From a virus, in the IMG/VR virus record IMGVR_UViG_3300011113_000621, positions 1 through 64,000 of that record: 64,000 nucleotides of DNA; one strand, 5' to 3'. Shown in pieces: positions 23,416 through 33,415 of the stretch. The notes beneath the pieces were generated by a model. The model did no database searches, was not told the DNA's origin, and worked only from the letters and a program-made list of their open reading frames with translations. Numbering within the stretch: position 1 is the first letter of the stretch; the number at the start of each line of letters is the position of its first letter. The position numbers were made by a program, and so were the translations under genes.

Positions 23416-23434
23416 CGTTTGTCTCCTTTGTCAA

Positions 23435-23457
23435 TTTAACGTCCCTGTGACGTTAAA
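23435..23457. repeat. 9-bp perfect inverted repeat before the 73-aa gene
   Basis: TTTAACGTC (23435-23443) and GACGTTAAA (23449-23457) pair perfectly around a 5-base loop. TTGACAAA occurs on the minus strand on both sides of it. It sits just before the ribosome-binding site of the 73-aa gene, so it could be an operator or an RNA hairpin that limits translation. Confidence 0.55.
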
Positions 23458-23480
23458 ATCCTATACTGTTTTTTGTCAAT

Positions 23481-23690
23481 TTATTGCTCTTGTTGCACAC
23501 TGTTTTTAAAGTTAATAAGAGCGTCTTTCTTTAGCTCTTCTTGACTAATAAGACTTTCATAGGAAGGTGCATAGTCCTTGTTTAGTTCACCTGAATCAAC
23601 CTTTGCCTGCATAAGGTCTATTCTTCTTTGGCTAAGTGATATTCTTTCGTCTATTAGCTGTAACTTTATCTGTTTATCTAGTTCTTCCAT
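23481..23690 (-). CDS. Small coiled-coil hypothetical protein
   Basis: 69 aa, almost wholly helical: MEELDKQIKLQLIDERISLSQ, RRIDLMQAKVDSG, then YESLISQEELKKDALINF. No domain is recognised. It lies 7 bases after the fibronectin-type tail gene and is cotranscribed with it. A minor tail, fibre-assembly or tail-chaperone-like role is possible; no evidence decides. Confidence 0.6.
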   Translation of the reverse strand: MEELDKQIKLQLIDERISLSQRRIDLMQAKVDSGELNKDYAPSYESLISQEELKKDALINFKNSVQQEQ

Positions 23691-23697
23691 ATATCAC

Positions 23698-25368
23698 CTA
23701 TGCCCAGTTCGAGTATGCAGAATAGCTTGACCATGTGCTTCCACCGTTGTTAGTAGCACGTGCTCTTACACGCCAGTAGGTATAAGTTCTTGAGAGTAGA
23801 ACATTTTGCATTTCTTGTAGACCGCCTACAATATTTGTAGCATAGAAACCAGAGCTTGGTCTTGTGGCGGTAGATAAAATTGTTGACTGGTTATTACTTG
23901 CTTGGCAGTCAAGTTGATACTGTATAGTTCCGCTTCCCGACGAAGGAGTAAACGTTACGTCATATGCCCAGTTAGTTGCTGTACTGTTCGCAGAGTCATA
24001 TACTAAAGTTGGAGTACCTGGAGTTGAAGGTGCAGCAAGGCTAGAAAGGACAACTCCTGACCCAACCTCAGAAGATGTTCCTGCAGAGTTTGTTGCAGTC
24101 GCAAACGCCTTAAAGTAATATGGAGGAGGGCTTGCATCAAACGTAGTCACTGTGTACGAGACAGAGGAAGACGATGAGCTTGCCTTAAGAGTGTCAGACG
24201 TAGTTGGAGGGTTAGATGTAGAGGCATATATTCTTACGCTATAACTTGTGGGAGAATTTGACCAGCCAGAGGTTGTTGCAGTTAAAGTCGTGCCTTCAAC
24301 TCCCGTACCTGAAAGAGAAACCGTTCCGCCGCTTGGTGGAGACAGAGGAGCTGCAACTGTGGCGGTGTTTGAGAAAGCCTGGTTTGATCCACCTGCGTTT
24401 GACGCGGTGACACGGCAACGGATAGGGCTAAAGTATCCTAAGCTAAAGAAGTTAGAAGGAGGAGAGTAAGTAGAACTTGTTGCTCCAGATATATTTAAGT
24501 ATAAAGAGCCGCTATCATTGTATTGCCACTGATATGCGTAGGACGTTGGCGAGTTAGTCCACGTTCCAGTGGTACAAGAATATGTAGTTGTTCCTGCAGT
24601 TCCTGAAGAAGGAGTAACAACGGGTGCAACTGTGTTTACTGGAGCAGACACGACGTTTGGTGTTACTGAGTTAGACGCAGCAGAGGTTCCTGATGTTCCA
24701 TTTGCGTTAGTCGCGGACATCGTAAATGTATACGCTTGATTTGCAGCATACGAGCCAGTTACTGTAATTGGACTTGATGTTCCAGTGTAGCTCAAAGATA
24801 TTGAAGGGCTAGAGGTAATAGTTAAAGAAGAAAGCGCCTTTCCACCAGTCGCACCAGAGAAACTTAGCGATACCTGAGTAGAGCTTACAACGCTAGCACT
24901 TACAGTTGGAGTCTGTGGCACAGTGGTAGCGGTTGCGCTAGCAGCGGAGGACGCTGTCCCAGTTCCTACTGCATTTATTGCAGATACACGATAATAATAA
25001 ATTTGAGCGCTTGTAAGACCTGTGTCAGTGTAAGTTGTAGATGTTGTAAAGGTATTTGCCACAAGTGTAGAGTACGTGACGCCATTTAACGAGCGCTCGA
25101 TGAAGTAGCCCGTGATTGCAGATCCACCGTCACTTGGCGCAGTCCATGAAAGATCTATGCGACCGCTGTTGTAAGAGCGAGACGTTCCAAAGTCTGTGGC
25201 GGTAAGACCAGTAACTTGACCTGGAGCAGTTACTCCTCCAAAGAATGTTCTCCAGGTTCCAGACACCTTTACGTAGCCGTCAGTTACATTTCTCCAGGTG
25301 CCAGAAACTTTTACATATAAATTTGTAAGAGTGTTCCATGATCCACTTGACTTAACGTGCGCAGTCAT
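23698..25368 (-). CDS. Tail-tip protein with fibronectin type III and Ig-like domains
   Basis: 556 aa. The N-terminus has repeated VSGTWR units (three between about residues 10 and 45: [22 protein letters not shown]). Then come a fibronectin III domain (about 50-150, [14 protein letters not shown] to STTYTDTGL), Ig-like beta domains with TNxxGTSxxS ends, and a second FN3-like end (about 455-555). Such arrays are typical of phage tail-tip and fibre proteins that bind carbohydrates on the host surface. It is the last gene of the long tail operon, downstream of two other tail-tip genes. Confidence 0.8.
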   Translation of the reverse strand: MTAHVKSSGSWNTLTNLYVKVSGTWRNVTDGYVKVSGTWRTFFGGVTAPGQVTGLTATDFGTSRSYNSGRIDLSWTAPSDGGSAITGYFIERSLNGVTYSTLVANTFTTSTTYTDTGLTSAQIYYYRVSAINAVGTGTASSAASATATTVPQTPTVSASVVSSTQVSLSFSGATGGKALSSLTITSSPSISLSYTGTSSPITVTGSYAANQAYTFTMSATNANGTSGTSAASNSVTPNVVSAPVNTVAPVVTPSSGTAGTTTYSCTTGTWTNSPTSYAYQWQYNDSGSLYLNISGATSSTYSPPSNFFSLGYFSPIRCRVTASNAGGSNQAFSNTATVAAPLSPPSGGTVSLSGTGVEGTTLTATTSGWSNSPTSYSVRIYASTSNPPTTSDTLKASSSSSSVSYTVTTFDASPPPYYFKAFATATNSAGTSSEVGSGVVLSSLAAPSTPGTPTLVYDSANSTATNWAYDVTFTPSSGSGTIQYQLDCQASNNQSTILSTATRPSSGFYATNIVGGLQEMQNVLLSRTYTYWRVRARATNNGGSTWSSYSAYSNWA

Positions 25369-25369
25369 C

Positions 25370-26524
25370 TTATGCCCACCTTAGCCAAACATCTCCGTTG
25401 ACTCCGTCACCAGACGTAGGTGCCGCAGATGATGCGAATGTGTTTCTTAGTGAGCCATACGCACCGGAAGTATTAGCTCCACTCGTATTTAAGAATGGGG
25501 CTGTTGCTAAAGTTATTGAGTTATTTAAGCTAGAAAGAATTACCGCTCCCGCTGCAGTCATAGTTAGTTGAGCAGAGCCTGAAGTGATAACAAGACCAGT
25601 AGATACTGTTGTTATGTCTGCAATTTGACTTCCACTTACATTGAAAAGGATAGAGTTTCCAGAGCCCGAAGGAGCTAATGCTAAGCCTGTTCCACTAGTG
25701 TAATTAGTAGAAGTAAATGTAGAACCGGTAATACCAGCACCAGTTATAGTACTTCCGCTTTGGATACTGCCCTTAAATATAGCAGCTCCCGTAGTTGCGC
25801 TAATTGAAAACGTTGAGCCATTGCCAGAGCCAGTACTTGTTGAGTCAAAACCAGCAAGACCTAATGAATTCATAACTATGCGTGCACCTGTAGTCGGTGA
25901 AGATCCAGAGTAAACTGTGATTCCATTAGTATTTACCGCAGTTATTTGATTGCTAGCATTAACAATAGTGCTTGCGCTTGGTTGAAGTGAGGCTAATGCT
26001 GCGTTATAAGCAGTCTGCGCGGCAGATGCAGCAGACGCGGAGTCCTGTGTTAAAGACCAAGCTGTTCCGTCCCAAGTGTAAAGCTTATCGTTATCATTGG
26101 TGTCAATCCACATATCACCAACTTGGTATGTACCCCCTGTCGGTGCGTTATCTTGATAGTAGGTAGCGTTCTTAGACTCTGCAGTGCTCTGCGCAACTGG
26201 GTCTGTAATATCTACGTAGTCTAAAAGATTACTGCTGTATACTTTTTGTGCCCCAGTATCTGGATCAACAACCGTTGTTCCTTCTTTTACAATGCTTGGA
26301 TCTGTGTCTGAAACTACAGTTACACCAAACTCGGCCTCGTTTGCAGTTACCGCGTCTGTAGCAATTTTCTTTGTGACAATAGCACGCGGAAGAATTTTTT
26401 CAGTTGTAACTACGTTTCTTTTTAGCCTCTTTGCACCAGGACGTTTTTCAATGCGACGAACCTTACGCTCAACGCTTGTAAGAACCTTTCCTATGCCTTT
26501 ACGACGTCTTCTTCTACTCGCCAA
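25370..26524 (-). CDS. Minor tail / tail-fibre protein
   Basis: 384 aa. A very basic start ([15 protein letters not shown]) leads to KATDAV-type helix and strand stretches, a [28 protein letters not shown] carbohydrate-interaction-like motif near 130-160, and a long Ser/Thr/Gly beta-helix-like tail (residues about 200-370) ending GDVWLRW. This layout is typical of phage fibre proteins with a trimeric beta-helix. It overlaps the preceding tail-tip gene by 11 bases and lies one base before the FN3 tail-tip gene. Host-receptor binding is inferred. Confidence 0.7.
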   Translation of the reverse strand: MASRRRRRKGIGKVLTSVERKVRRIEKRPGAKRLKRNVVTTEKILPRAIVTKKIATDAVTANEAEFGVTVVSDTDPSIVKEGTTVVDPDTGAQKVYSSNLLDYVDITDPVAQSTAESKNATYYQDNAPTGGTYQVGDMWIDTNDNDKLYTWDGTAWSLTQDSASAASAAQTAYNAALASLQPSASTIVNASNQITAVNTNGITVYSGSSPTTGARIVMNSLGLAGFDSTSTGSGNGSTFSISATTGAAIFKGSIQSGSTITGAGITGSTFTSTNYTSGTGLALAPSGSGNSILFNVSGSQIADITTVSTGLVITSGSAQLTMTAAGAVILSSLNNSITLATAPFLNTSGANTSGAYGSLRNTFASSAAPTSGDGVNGDVWLRWA

Positions 26525-28481
26525 TCTTGTCCACCTCCGGCTCTGTAACTAGGGTGAGCTCTACTTCCTCGCCAAAACTTGGAGAGTCAGGAACAGAAAC
26601 TTTATATCCATCTATCTTTCTTACAATTACGGTGTCGCGCGGCTCAAGGTCTGTCTCAAGGCGCATGCGAACAAACTCATCATTTACGATTATTGAGCAC
26701 CAGTCTCCAGGAAGGTACTCTCCTATTCTTGGACTAAGTGAGCCATTTACACGCACACGTATATCTGAAATCGGTGGACGAGACTCGGCTAAGTATCTTT
26801 CCGCGTGCGCGTATAAGGCGTCTTCCTCAGATACCTCGTTGCGTGTTTCCTCCGCGTCTAAAAGTGGCCAGCCATCTTGCAATAAATCAGTCGCAGTTGC
26901 AACTGCATAAGGCTGAGACGCCTCATCTCCAAGATCTGGTATGTTTCCAACAACAAAGAAGCGTGTTGCTGCGTCCTCTGCATTTTCTTCCATGGTTACA
27001 TCAATGATGTTTCCAGGATACTCAAAAACAATCTCGTCTGCACCATATCTGCTTGGAGGTGCTGCCTGTCCTGTAGCAGGAGGATCTGGATAGTCGATAG
27101 CTATAAGAACAAATGTGCGAGTAAACACAGGAATACCTGCCACATACTCAAGATCACAGTCTATGCGAAACTCAAAGCCGTCTACTGTGTCTGCGTACTC
27201 ATCGAGCTCTTCTCCAACTGAACGCAACTCGTATCCGCGATACGTAGTGTTAGGAACATTTTTTCCACTGTAATCTTCAGTTGAGTACTCTATGTCTAAG
27301 TCAGAGTTTCCAGGATACGGTCCGTATGTCCCAATGCTTACAGTAGGTTGAACTACGGCAGTTCCAGCGGGCACTGCGGTTTGTATCATGTCGCTGTCAG
27401 CTACTTCTATAGTAAAAGTTGTAGAAGTAGGTGTAGCAAGTATTTCGTATTGCCCATCAAATAATAGGTCTATTGCAGAGGTATCATCTACACCAGAAAG
27501 AGTTACAGTCTGCCCTGCGCTAAATCCGTGGGCCGCAGACGTTGTTATAGTCCCTATAAAGTCTTCTATTTTCTTAAAGGTTACAGTTCTTGTTATCGTA
27601 GATACGGATGTAGATGACGATGAATCAATTGTAAATGTAGTAGAACTAGGAGTGGCTACTACATCCCAAACGCCATTAAAGGTAGAGTTAACATTGTATA
27701 TTTCTACCGACTGAGTGGGAATTAACTCGTGAGCGGAAGCTGTAGTTATAGTTGTAACTCCACCTGGAGCAGTGATAGACGTAATTTGCAAATCGTTAGT
27801 CTGCGCAGGCTCAATATCTGTGTTAGGAAATGAGATACCACTAAAGTCAACAAGAATCTCGTCAAGAAGCTGACGCACGTAATCATATGTATCTACACGA
27901 ACGTTGACTGTTACACCCTCATAAGTTCCATTTGGTATCGACGTTCCAGTTATCGTAAACGAGTCAGCGGTAGGAGCGCTTGCCACAGTGTAGTATCCAG
28001 TGTATTGAAAATCTCCAACCTCTGGAAAGGATAGGCGAACACTTGATCCAACAGGAAATCCATACTCAAACGCGTCTAGCGTTGCAGTAACTGTTCCACT
28101 AGATACAACAAGAGTGGCTCCAAAATCATGCGTCCAGGTCTTCCATATATTTCTATGATACAGATAGCTGGTAAACTCAGATGCATTAACGCTTAATATT
28201 CTGTCTACAACGTTATATGAGCGACTCCATATGATTCCGCCCCAGATGCAAACTCCATCACGCACTACATATAGTCCTGTCTTACCAGGCATTGTGCTGT
28301 TATACAAGTCCATTCCAGTGTTACTTGGTAAAACTGGAATTGTGCCTGAAAAACTACCTGCTGAATTTAGCACTCGCTCAAATGATACACCTTTGAACGG
28401 AATTTCTGCGAGTATATCGTTAGATAGAAGATTGGTTGTAAAATAGCGATAGTCAGCCGAAATTGTGTCTGTAGCTACCAT
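26514..28481 (-). CDS. Tail-tip hub (minor tail) protein
   Basis: 655 aa. The beginning (TISADYRYFTTNLL, LAEIPFKGVSFERVLNSAGSFSGTIPV, GLYVVRDGVCIWGGIIWSR) matches the N-terminal ring-forming domain of actinophage tail-tip hub proteins. Near residues 235-365 it carries two copies of an inserted beta domain (AHELIPTQSVEIYN and AHGFSAGQTVTLSG followed by FNG/FDG and TTFTI) that also occurs in the tail tube and connector proteins. The C-terminal half has GDWCSIIVND and LEPRDTVIVRKIDGYKV. It follows the distal tail protein gene and is followed by the fibre genes. Confidence 0.7.
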   Translation of the reverse strand: MVATDTISADYRYFTTNLLSNDILAEIPFKGVSFERVLNSAGSFSGTIPVLPSNTGMDLYNSTMPGKTGLYVVRDGVCIWGGIIWSRSYNVVDRILSVNASEFTSYLYHRNIWKTWTHDFGATLVVSSGTVTATLDAFEYGFPVGSSVRLSFPEVGDFQYTGYYTVASAPTADSFTITGTSIPNGTYEGVTVNVRVDTYDYVRQLLDEILVDFSGISFPNTDIEPAQTNDLQITSITAPGGVTTITTASAHELIPTQSVEIYNVNSTFNGVWDVVATPSSTTFTIDSSSSTSVSTITRTVTFKKIEDFIGTITTSAAHGFSAGQTVTLSGVDDTSAIDLLFDGQYEILATPTSTTFTIEVADSDMIQTAVPAGTAVVQPTVSIGTYGPYPGNSDLDIEYSTEDYSGKNVPNTTYRGYELRSVGEELDEYADTVDGFEFRIDCDLEYVAGIPVFTRTFVLIAIDYPDPPATGQAAPPSRYGADEIVFEYPGNIIDVTMEENAEDAATRFFVVGNIPDLGDEASQPYAVATATDLLQDGWPLLDAEETRNEVSEEDALYAHAERYLAESRPPISDIRVRVNGSLSPRIGEYLPGDWCSIIVNDEFVRMRLETDLEPRDTVIVRKIDGYKVSVPDSPSFGEEVELTLVTEPEVDKIGE

Positions 28482-28526
28482 GTTACACCTCGCTGAGTAA
28501 ATTCGTCATTACAAAACATTTAGTAT

Positions 28527-29939
28527 CTATCCTAGCCAAGCTGAGCGATAATACACCGTAAGTACCGCCTCGCTTGTCGCATCTCCGTCATCCTCGAAAG
28601 ATATTACATTATCTCCAGGCGCAAGAAGAATCCACTCTGCAAGAACATCAATTAAGTTGCGCTTACCTACCGCGTCACCATCAAGTGATACCTCGTGCTC
28701 TAAGGTATCAATCTCTAAAATTTCACCTGCGCCTATTGATTCGATGATAGTTATAGACTCATTTGTTGTCTCGTTAATTATTTCAGCAGGGCCAGTAACA
28801 GGTCCCGCAATTGAAAGAACAACTGGAGCATAGGCATTACCGGTGTTTGTTATTGTAGCCTTTCCGGTAGCTGAAGTAGACGTATTCTTTCCTGGAATTA
28901 TCGTTGAGCGATAACCAAGCTCGTGACCTGCAAACCACTCATACTTTAAGGGGTCTGGTGCCCTTAATCCGATAGAGAACTCTGTGCGACCGCGTTCGTT
29001 TACCGTGTTTATCTCTGGGCGCCCTGAAAGTCGAACGTAGGACGCCTTAGTGGGGTCCTCGTTTGTCTTTAACCAGTCACCCACGTAAACAAGATCGGTG
29101 TTTGTGATTAACTTGTCACGCGCTATCTTTACGTAACTTGGACTTGGTGGCAAGAAGACTCCATTAAGTGTAATTTGTCTTGCCGCATATCTTCCGCGTA
29201 CATCATATGAGCCGTCTCCCCAGCCGCGAGGAATATCCTCAATATCTGGCTCTGGATGATTCCACCAGCCTTCAATGTCGGTGCAAATCCAAACTACGCC
29301 GTCCTCGTCAATGGTGTTAAGAACAAGTGAGCCAATGCTTACGTCCGCACTTAACTTTAGCCCCGTGATCTTTGGATACGGAACAGGACGAAAGGCTTGA
29401 TTTACCTTTTGAGTTTCCTGAGCTTGATTTGGCTCATCTACGTACTCGTTAAGATACGTTGCCTGCTCAAATAACACGGCATCTACTAAGAATTTTTGCC
29501 CCGCTGAGCCAGATGTAGGTTGAACAATTCTAACGAGCGCACTTAACGCACCGGAAGGCGCGGTAAATACTCCGGTAAGTCTTACCCAATCATCTCCGCC
29601 AATAACCTCAAGTTGAACTGAGTTTGATGTTGATATTACTGATCCTGCGGTAGCAGAGTCGTACCAAATAACGTCAGCTGATAAAGTTCCTGTTTGAGCT
29701 GCAGCAGGTATCTTTACATACGCTCCTAAGGCGTATGAAAGTCCTGCGGTAACAAGAATACGACTTGCAGTTACCACTCCTGAGTTTGAGGCTGCTGCTT
29801 TAGTAACCTCTAAACAAGATGATCCGTAAAAATACTCAGTTGTCATACGTGTGATTGTGCTTGAACCTGTAGCAGACCAGCCTGTCGTATCAGTCTTAAA
29901 TGACGGATTTACAATTAAGTTATTTCTTTGTGCCATCAT
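28527..29939 (-). CDS. Distal tail protein (Dit-like) with N-terminal carbohydrate-binding module
   Basis: 470 aa. Residues about 5-160 are a jelly-roll carbohydrate-binding module (NLIVNPSFKTDTTGW, SCLEVTKAA, DDWVRLTGVF). The remainder is Dit-like: GLKLSADVSIGSLVLNTIDEDGVVW, RQITLNGVFLPPS and GAGEILEIDTLEHEV. Dit proteins form the ring joining the tail tube to the tip; added CBMs are known to bind the host wall. The start is at ATGATG overlapping the tape-measure stop. It sits between tape measure and hub, the usual order. Confidence 0.78.
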   Translation of the reverse strand: MMAQRNNLIVNPSFKTDTTGWSATGSSTITRMTTEYFYGSSCLEVTKAAASNSGVVTASRILVTAGLSYALGAYVKIPAAAQTGTLSADVIWYDSATAGSVISTSNSVQLEVIGGDDWVRLTGVFTAPSGALSALVRIVQPTSGSAGQKFLVDAVLFEQATYLNEYVDEPNQAQETQKVNQAFRPVPYPKITGLKLSADVSIGSLVLNTIDEDGVVWICTDIEGWWNHPEPDIEDIPRGWGDGSYDVRGRYAARQITLNGVFLPPSPSYVKIARDKLITNTDLVYVGDWLKTNEDPTKASYVRLSGRPEINTVNERGRTEFSIGLRAPDPLKYEWFAGHELGYRSTIIPGKNTSTSATGKATITNTGNAYAPVVLSIAGPVTGPAEIINETTNESITIIESIGAGEILEIDTLEHEVSLDGDAVGKRNLIDVLAEWILLAPGDNVISFEDDGDATSEAVLTVYYRSAWLG

Positions 29940-32900
29940 GCGCCTCCGCGACGTAGTCTAAATGCAAGTGTGCGGTCAATCATCGCCGCAAGTTCTGTCT
30001 CGTTCATTCCAGCAGATGGATACACATTTATAATATTTGCAGGGCCACCGTTTCCTGCTAGTTGAGCTACGATTGCGCGGTCACGGCGCGATAAACCTTG
30101 ACTATCAAGTGGCTCAATACGCTCAGGGCGACCAGCCTCAGCGACACGAACTATTGCTCCTCCTGGTTGAGGTTGAATGACTCCGCCTTCTGCAAAACCA
30201 GGGATTGGAGGAATAGCAAAACCTCTACCGCCAAATTTTGGTACCCAGTCAGGAACTGTAAACTTGATCTTTGCAAAGGTAGCGTTCCATAGTCTTGCTA
30301 TAGATGAAAACACGCGCTCGGCGCCGCTTAGTATCGAGTTAAATAGCGGGATCTTACTTAGTGCGTCCTTTGCTGCGTTGAATATACCTACCCATCCGTT
30401 GACAATAAACTTACCAAGAGCAGAGAATATCGTCTTAAGACCTTCAATCGGGTTTCCTGTGAGGATCTGCCAAAAGCCTTTAAGAACTCTTACACCAAGT
30501 GCGATGTACTCAGCAAACACCTTTATTGCTGCTACAAACACAAACTGGAATAATGGAACTATGTATGTTCCGATAAAGTCACCAATCTTCTTAAATACTT
30601 CTCCAATACCTTCTAGTCCTGGCTTTAACTCTTCAAACGCTGCCTTGATTGTATCAAATGCCTCTTTTAGTGCTGTTCCTACAGCGTCAATTAACTTTGC
30701 AACGGATTCTCTAAATATCTCGCTTTTAGTGTAGGCAATAACTATCACCGCAACAACTGCGGCTATTGCAGCAGCTATTGCAATTAAAGGAGCAAGTCCA
30801 ATGTTAAGTATGATTGTCAGTGCACCAAATGTACCTTTAATAAGCTGTATCGCTAAACCTAGTTTCTTGAACACTCCAACTACTGTAAGTATTGTTCCAC
30901 TAACTATAAAGAATCCAAGCTTTACTACACCTATGATAAGACCTAACGCGGAGAAGAACGCAAGAATGCGAGCGCCAGTGTCAAATAACTTCTTTATGGC
31001 AGGATCAGATAGTATGTTAACTACTGCACTAAGAGCGGTGTTAAGAGTATTAAAGAACGTTTGTATTGCACCGGAAGATAGCGTCACCTCTAGGAACTTT
31101 GTTAACGTGACAAGAAATTCTGCAAAGGCAGGACCTGCTGAGTTTAGTCCAGTAAGAATATTGCCAAATGAAGGAGCTGCCTGTTTTAAGGTGTCCCAAA
31201 ACTTGCCTACGTTTGGATCTGCTCCTGCCTTTAGGATCTCCTTGATAAAGGCTCCTATTGAGGAAAGCGCCTTTGTTGCATTTATCGTAGTCTCTCTTAG
31301 CCAGTCGGCTCCTGCTGGTTTTTCAAAGAATTTCTCAAACCCTGCGGTAACCTCAGTCAACCAATCAATGATTAGATATCCGCCACCTCCTGGCGTAAAC
31401 GCTGCACTAATTAGATTAACTATACCACTTACAGCATTTCCAAATATTCCACCGATACTTGCAGCTATGTCACCATACTTCTTAAAGAAGGCATCAAGTT
31501 CTCCAGATGCCTGTTTTGTATCTAGGAACTTGGCAAACTCGCCTGTCTTCTTCTCAAGGAAGTCAACAAACCTTCTCGTTTGAGAGTCTGCTCCAACAAG
31601 AAGTGAAAGAATAGAGTCGTATACGTTTCCAAAAATCTTTCCAAATCCTTCAACAACATACCCTGCTGTATCAAACACTTTAGCAAGATCTAGTTTATTT
31701 TCAAGATCTAGTATCGAGTCAACAATGCTATTAAACGCCTTTGCAACACTTTGTGCAAGATTAAAGAATAATGGCTCAAGTTGAGGGAAAAGCTCGTCTT
31801 TTAGTCTTCTTAGTCCATCTTCAAGACCTGGAAAAAGGCCTGCCGCTGCCGCGTCTCTTAATCTTTTTAACGCAGGCGCAAATTCATTTACTATAAACTT
31901 TACAAAGTCCTGCGCTGCCTTTGAGAGACCGCTGAGCGCATCGGCATAAGCGTCTGCACCAGCTGCACCAGACCCTGCGTCCTTAGCCTCCTCCTGAGCG
32001 CGTAACGCATCTCGCTCTGCACGTGCCTTTGCCTTTGCCGCCTGTTGAACGCTCTTAAATGCATCTTGCGCGGTGTCTGTTGCTGAGATAAGACGCAGTA
32101 ACCCTTCGTCTTGCACATCTGGAAAAGTTGCCTTTGCAACATCTAGAAGCTCGTCACTAACACTCTTGCTTTTTTCTACAAGGTCACTTTGTTGCTGTTG
32201 CAAGTCTTTGTTGCGGTCCTTAGACTTTCTGTAGTTTAACTCTGCCTCAGCAAATGCAAGTTGTGCCTCTCGACGAGCACGTGAGTTTGGTGGCAGGTCT
32301 TGAACACGCGCTAAGGTTTCGCGTGCCTTTTCAAGCTCAATTGCAGCTTTCTTTTCATTGATTGCTGCATCCTCTGCGTCAAATCCAAGTTGCTGCAGCT
32401 CTTCACGACCATCTTTAAGAGCTTCATTAAGATCTTTTTGTGCCTCAGTAAGTCTTTCATCTGCGTCTACAAGATTTTCTTGCGCTGCCTCTAGTCTACG
32501 TAGCGCTGCAATCTTAGCAGTGGCATCCGCTTTTGCGCCAGCTGATGATTTTTTAAGTCCTGCAGATATGGCATTACTTACACCTGAGAATGCAGCAGCA
32601 GTCACAAGTGCAGCCAGTCCTAAGGAGGTGAATATGCCAAGAAGAGAAGTTAATGAAGGTATTAGTGCTCCCGCTGCTGCGACTAAAGATAAGAATCCAC
32701 CAGCCAATGAACCAACAGAGGACACAAGTATAGATAGGGCAGGTCCTAAAGTATATCCAGTTCTAATAAGACTTTGAAAACTTCTTCGCGCAGCTAGTGC
32801 CTTTGAAGAAAAATCAGAAAAAGATCTTATTAAATTCTTTCCCATACCATCAGAGAAGCCATTAGAAAAAGTTTGTCCGATTCTGCGTCCATCACGATCT

Positions 32901-32992
32901 AAGTTTATGTTTTTAGCCGCATCGCGAACTTCTTTTTCAAATCCTGTTGTAATTGCACGAACAACAACGTAAGCATCACCTACTATTGCCAT
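29936..32992 (-). CDS. Tape measure protein
   Basis: 1018 aa. The protein is long and mostly helical, with Ala/Glu/Lys coiled coils (about 155-345), several hydrophobic stretches (around 80-145 and 675-760, such as TILTVVGVFKKLGL and IAIAAAIAAVVAVIVIA) and a Gly/Pro-rich C-terminal end. That composition and its place between the tail chaperones and Dit identify the tape measure protein, which sets tail length and may insert in the host membrane during DNA entry. Tail length would be about 1.5 Å per residue, so around 150 nm; that is a general rule applied here, not a measurement. Confidence 0.92.
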   Translation of the reverse strand: MAIVGDAYVVVRAITTGFEKEVRDAAKNINLDRDGRRIGQTFSNGFSDGMGKNLIRSFSDFSSKALAARRSFQSLIRTGYTLGPALSILVSSVGSLAGGFLSLVAAAGALIPSLTSLLGIFTSLGLAALVTAAAFSGVSNAISAGLKKSSAGAKADATAKIAALRRLEAAQENLVDADERLTEAQKDLNEALKDGREELQQLGFDAEDAAINEKKAAIELEKARETLARVQDLPPNSRARREAQLAFAEAELNYRKSKDRNKDLQQQQSDLVEKSKSVSDELLDVAKATFPDVQDEGLLRLISATDTAQDAFKSVQQAAKAKARAERDALRAQEEAKDAGSGAAGADAYADALSGLSKAAQDFVKFIVNEFAPALKRLRDAAAAGLFPGLEDGLRRLKDELFPQLEPLFFNLAQSVAKAFNSIVDSILDLENKLDLAKVFDTAGYVVEGFGKIFGNVYDSILSLLVGADSQTRRFVDFLEKKTGEFAKFLDTKQASGELDAFFKKYGDIAASIGGIFGNAVSGIVNLISAAFTPGGGGYLIIDWLTEVTAGFEKFFEKPAGADWLRETTINATKALSSIGAFIKEILKAGADPNVGKFWDTLKQAAPSFGNILTGLNSAGPAFAEFLVTLTKFLEVTLSSGAIQTFFNTLNTALSAVVNILSDPAIKKLFDTGARILAFFSALGLIIGVVKLGFFIVSGTILTVVGVFKKLGLAIQLIKGTFGALTIILNIGLAPLIAIAAAIAAVVAVIVIAYTKSEIFRESVAKLIDAVGTALKEAFDTIKAAFEELKPGLEGIGEVFKKIGDFIGTYIVPLFQFVFVAAIKVFAEYIALGVRVLKGFWQILTGNPIEGLKTIFSALGKFIVNGWVGIFNAAKDALSKIPLFNSILSGAERVFSSIARLWNATFAKIKFTVPDWVPKFGGRGFAIPPIPGFAEGGVIQPQPGGAIVRVAEAGRPERIEPLDSQGLSRRDRAIVAQLAGNGGPANIINVYPSAGMNETELAAMIDRTLAFRLRRGGA

Positions 32993-33026
32993 ATATTCAC
33001 CTCCCTTCTTTTAATTTTCATTGCTT

Positions 33027-33383
33027 TTAGCCTAACGGTCCTTCTAATGCAGAGCCAAATGGTAAAGTTGATTTAGCATTAACTGGCGTTGGCGGTACGA
33101 AAGGCTTGGTTGGTTTGCTCTTTTGAAGTGGATCAAAAGGAACAATCGCCTCTTCAGCTATATCAAAATTCTTTGAGGTCACTCCAGATGAGCTTGCAGA
33201 ATTTCCAGTTGCAACTGCATACGCGTATTCTGACTCATAGAATTGTTGATATATCTGTTGACGTGCACGGTCACGTCCCTCCGCCTGCTCTGCAGACGAA
33301 TAGAACATGTCCTCTTCAAAGAAGTAGTGAATCACATCAAGCATGTCACGTGATTCCATCTCTGAGAGTCTGATTCCGTTCAC
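33027..33383 (-). CDS. Tail assembly chaperone, downstream frameshift part (gpT-like)
   Basis: 118 aa if started at the GTG at 33383. The frame is open upstream without a stop to about 33463, overlapping the end of the preceding chaperone gene in the -1 frame. Reading through gives GRxSLLHWCVDLWPYVNGKAI before NGIRLSEMESRDMLDVIHYFFEED, a natural continuation. The last part is Pro/Lys-rich (SKPTKPFVPPTPVNA). In most long-tailed phages this segment is made only by -1 frameshifting from the upstream gene. It sits just before the tape measure gene, the expected place. Confidence 0.75.
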   Translation of the reverse strand: MNGIRLSEMESRDMLDVIHYFFEEDMFYSSAEQAEGRDRARQQIYQQFYESEYAYAVATGNSASSSGVTSKNFDIAEEAIVPFDPLQKSKPTKPFVPPTPVNAKSTLPFGSALEGPLG

Positions 33384-33415
33384 GATAGCCTTTCCATTAA
33401 CATAGGGCCAGAGAT

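Noticed and set aside
30801-31583. 260-codon open frame on the plus strand opposite the tape measure gene.
   Set aside because: Opposite a clear tape measure gene, with no ribosome-binding site and no recognisable domain; a codon-bias shadow.
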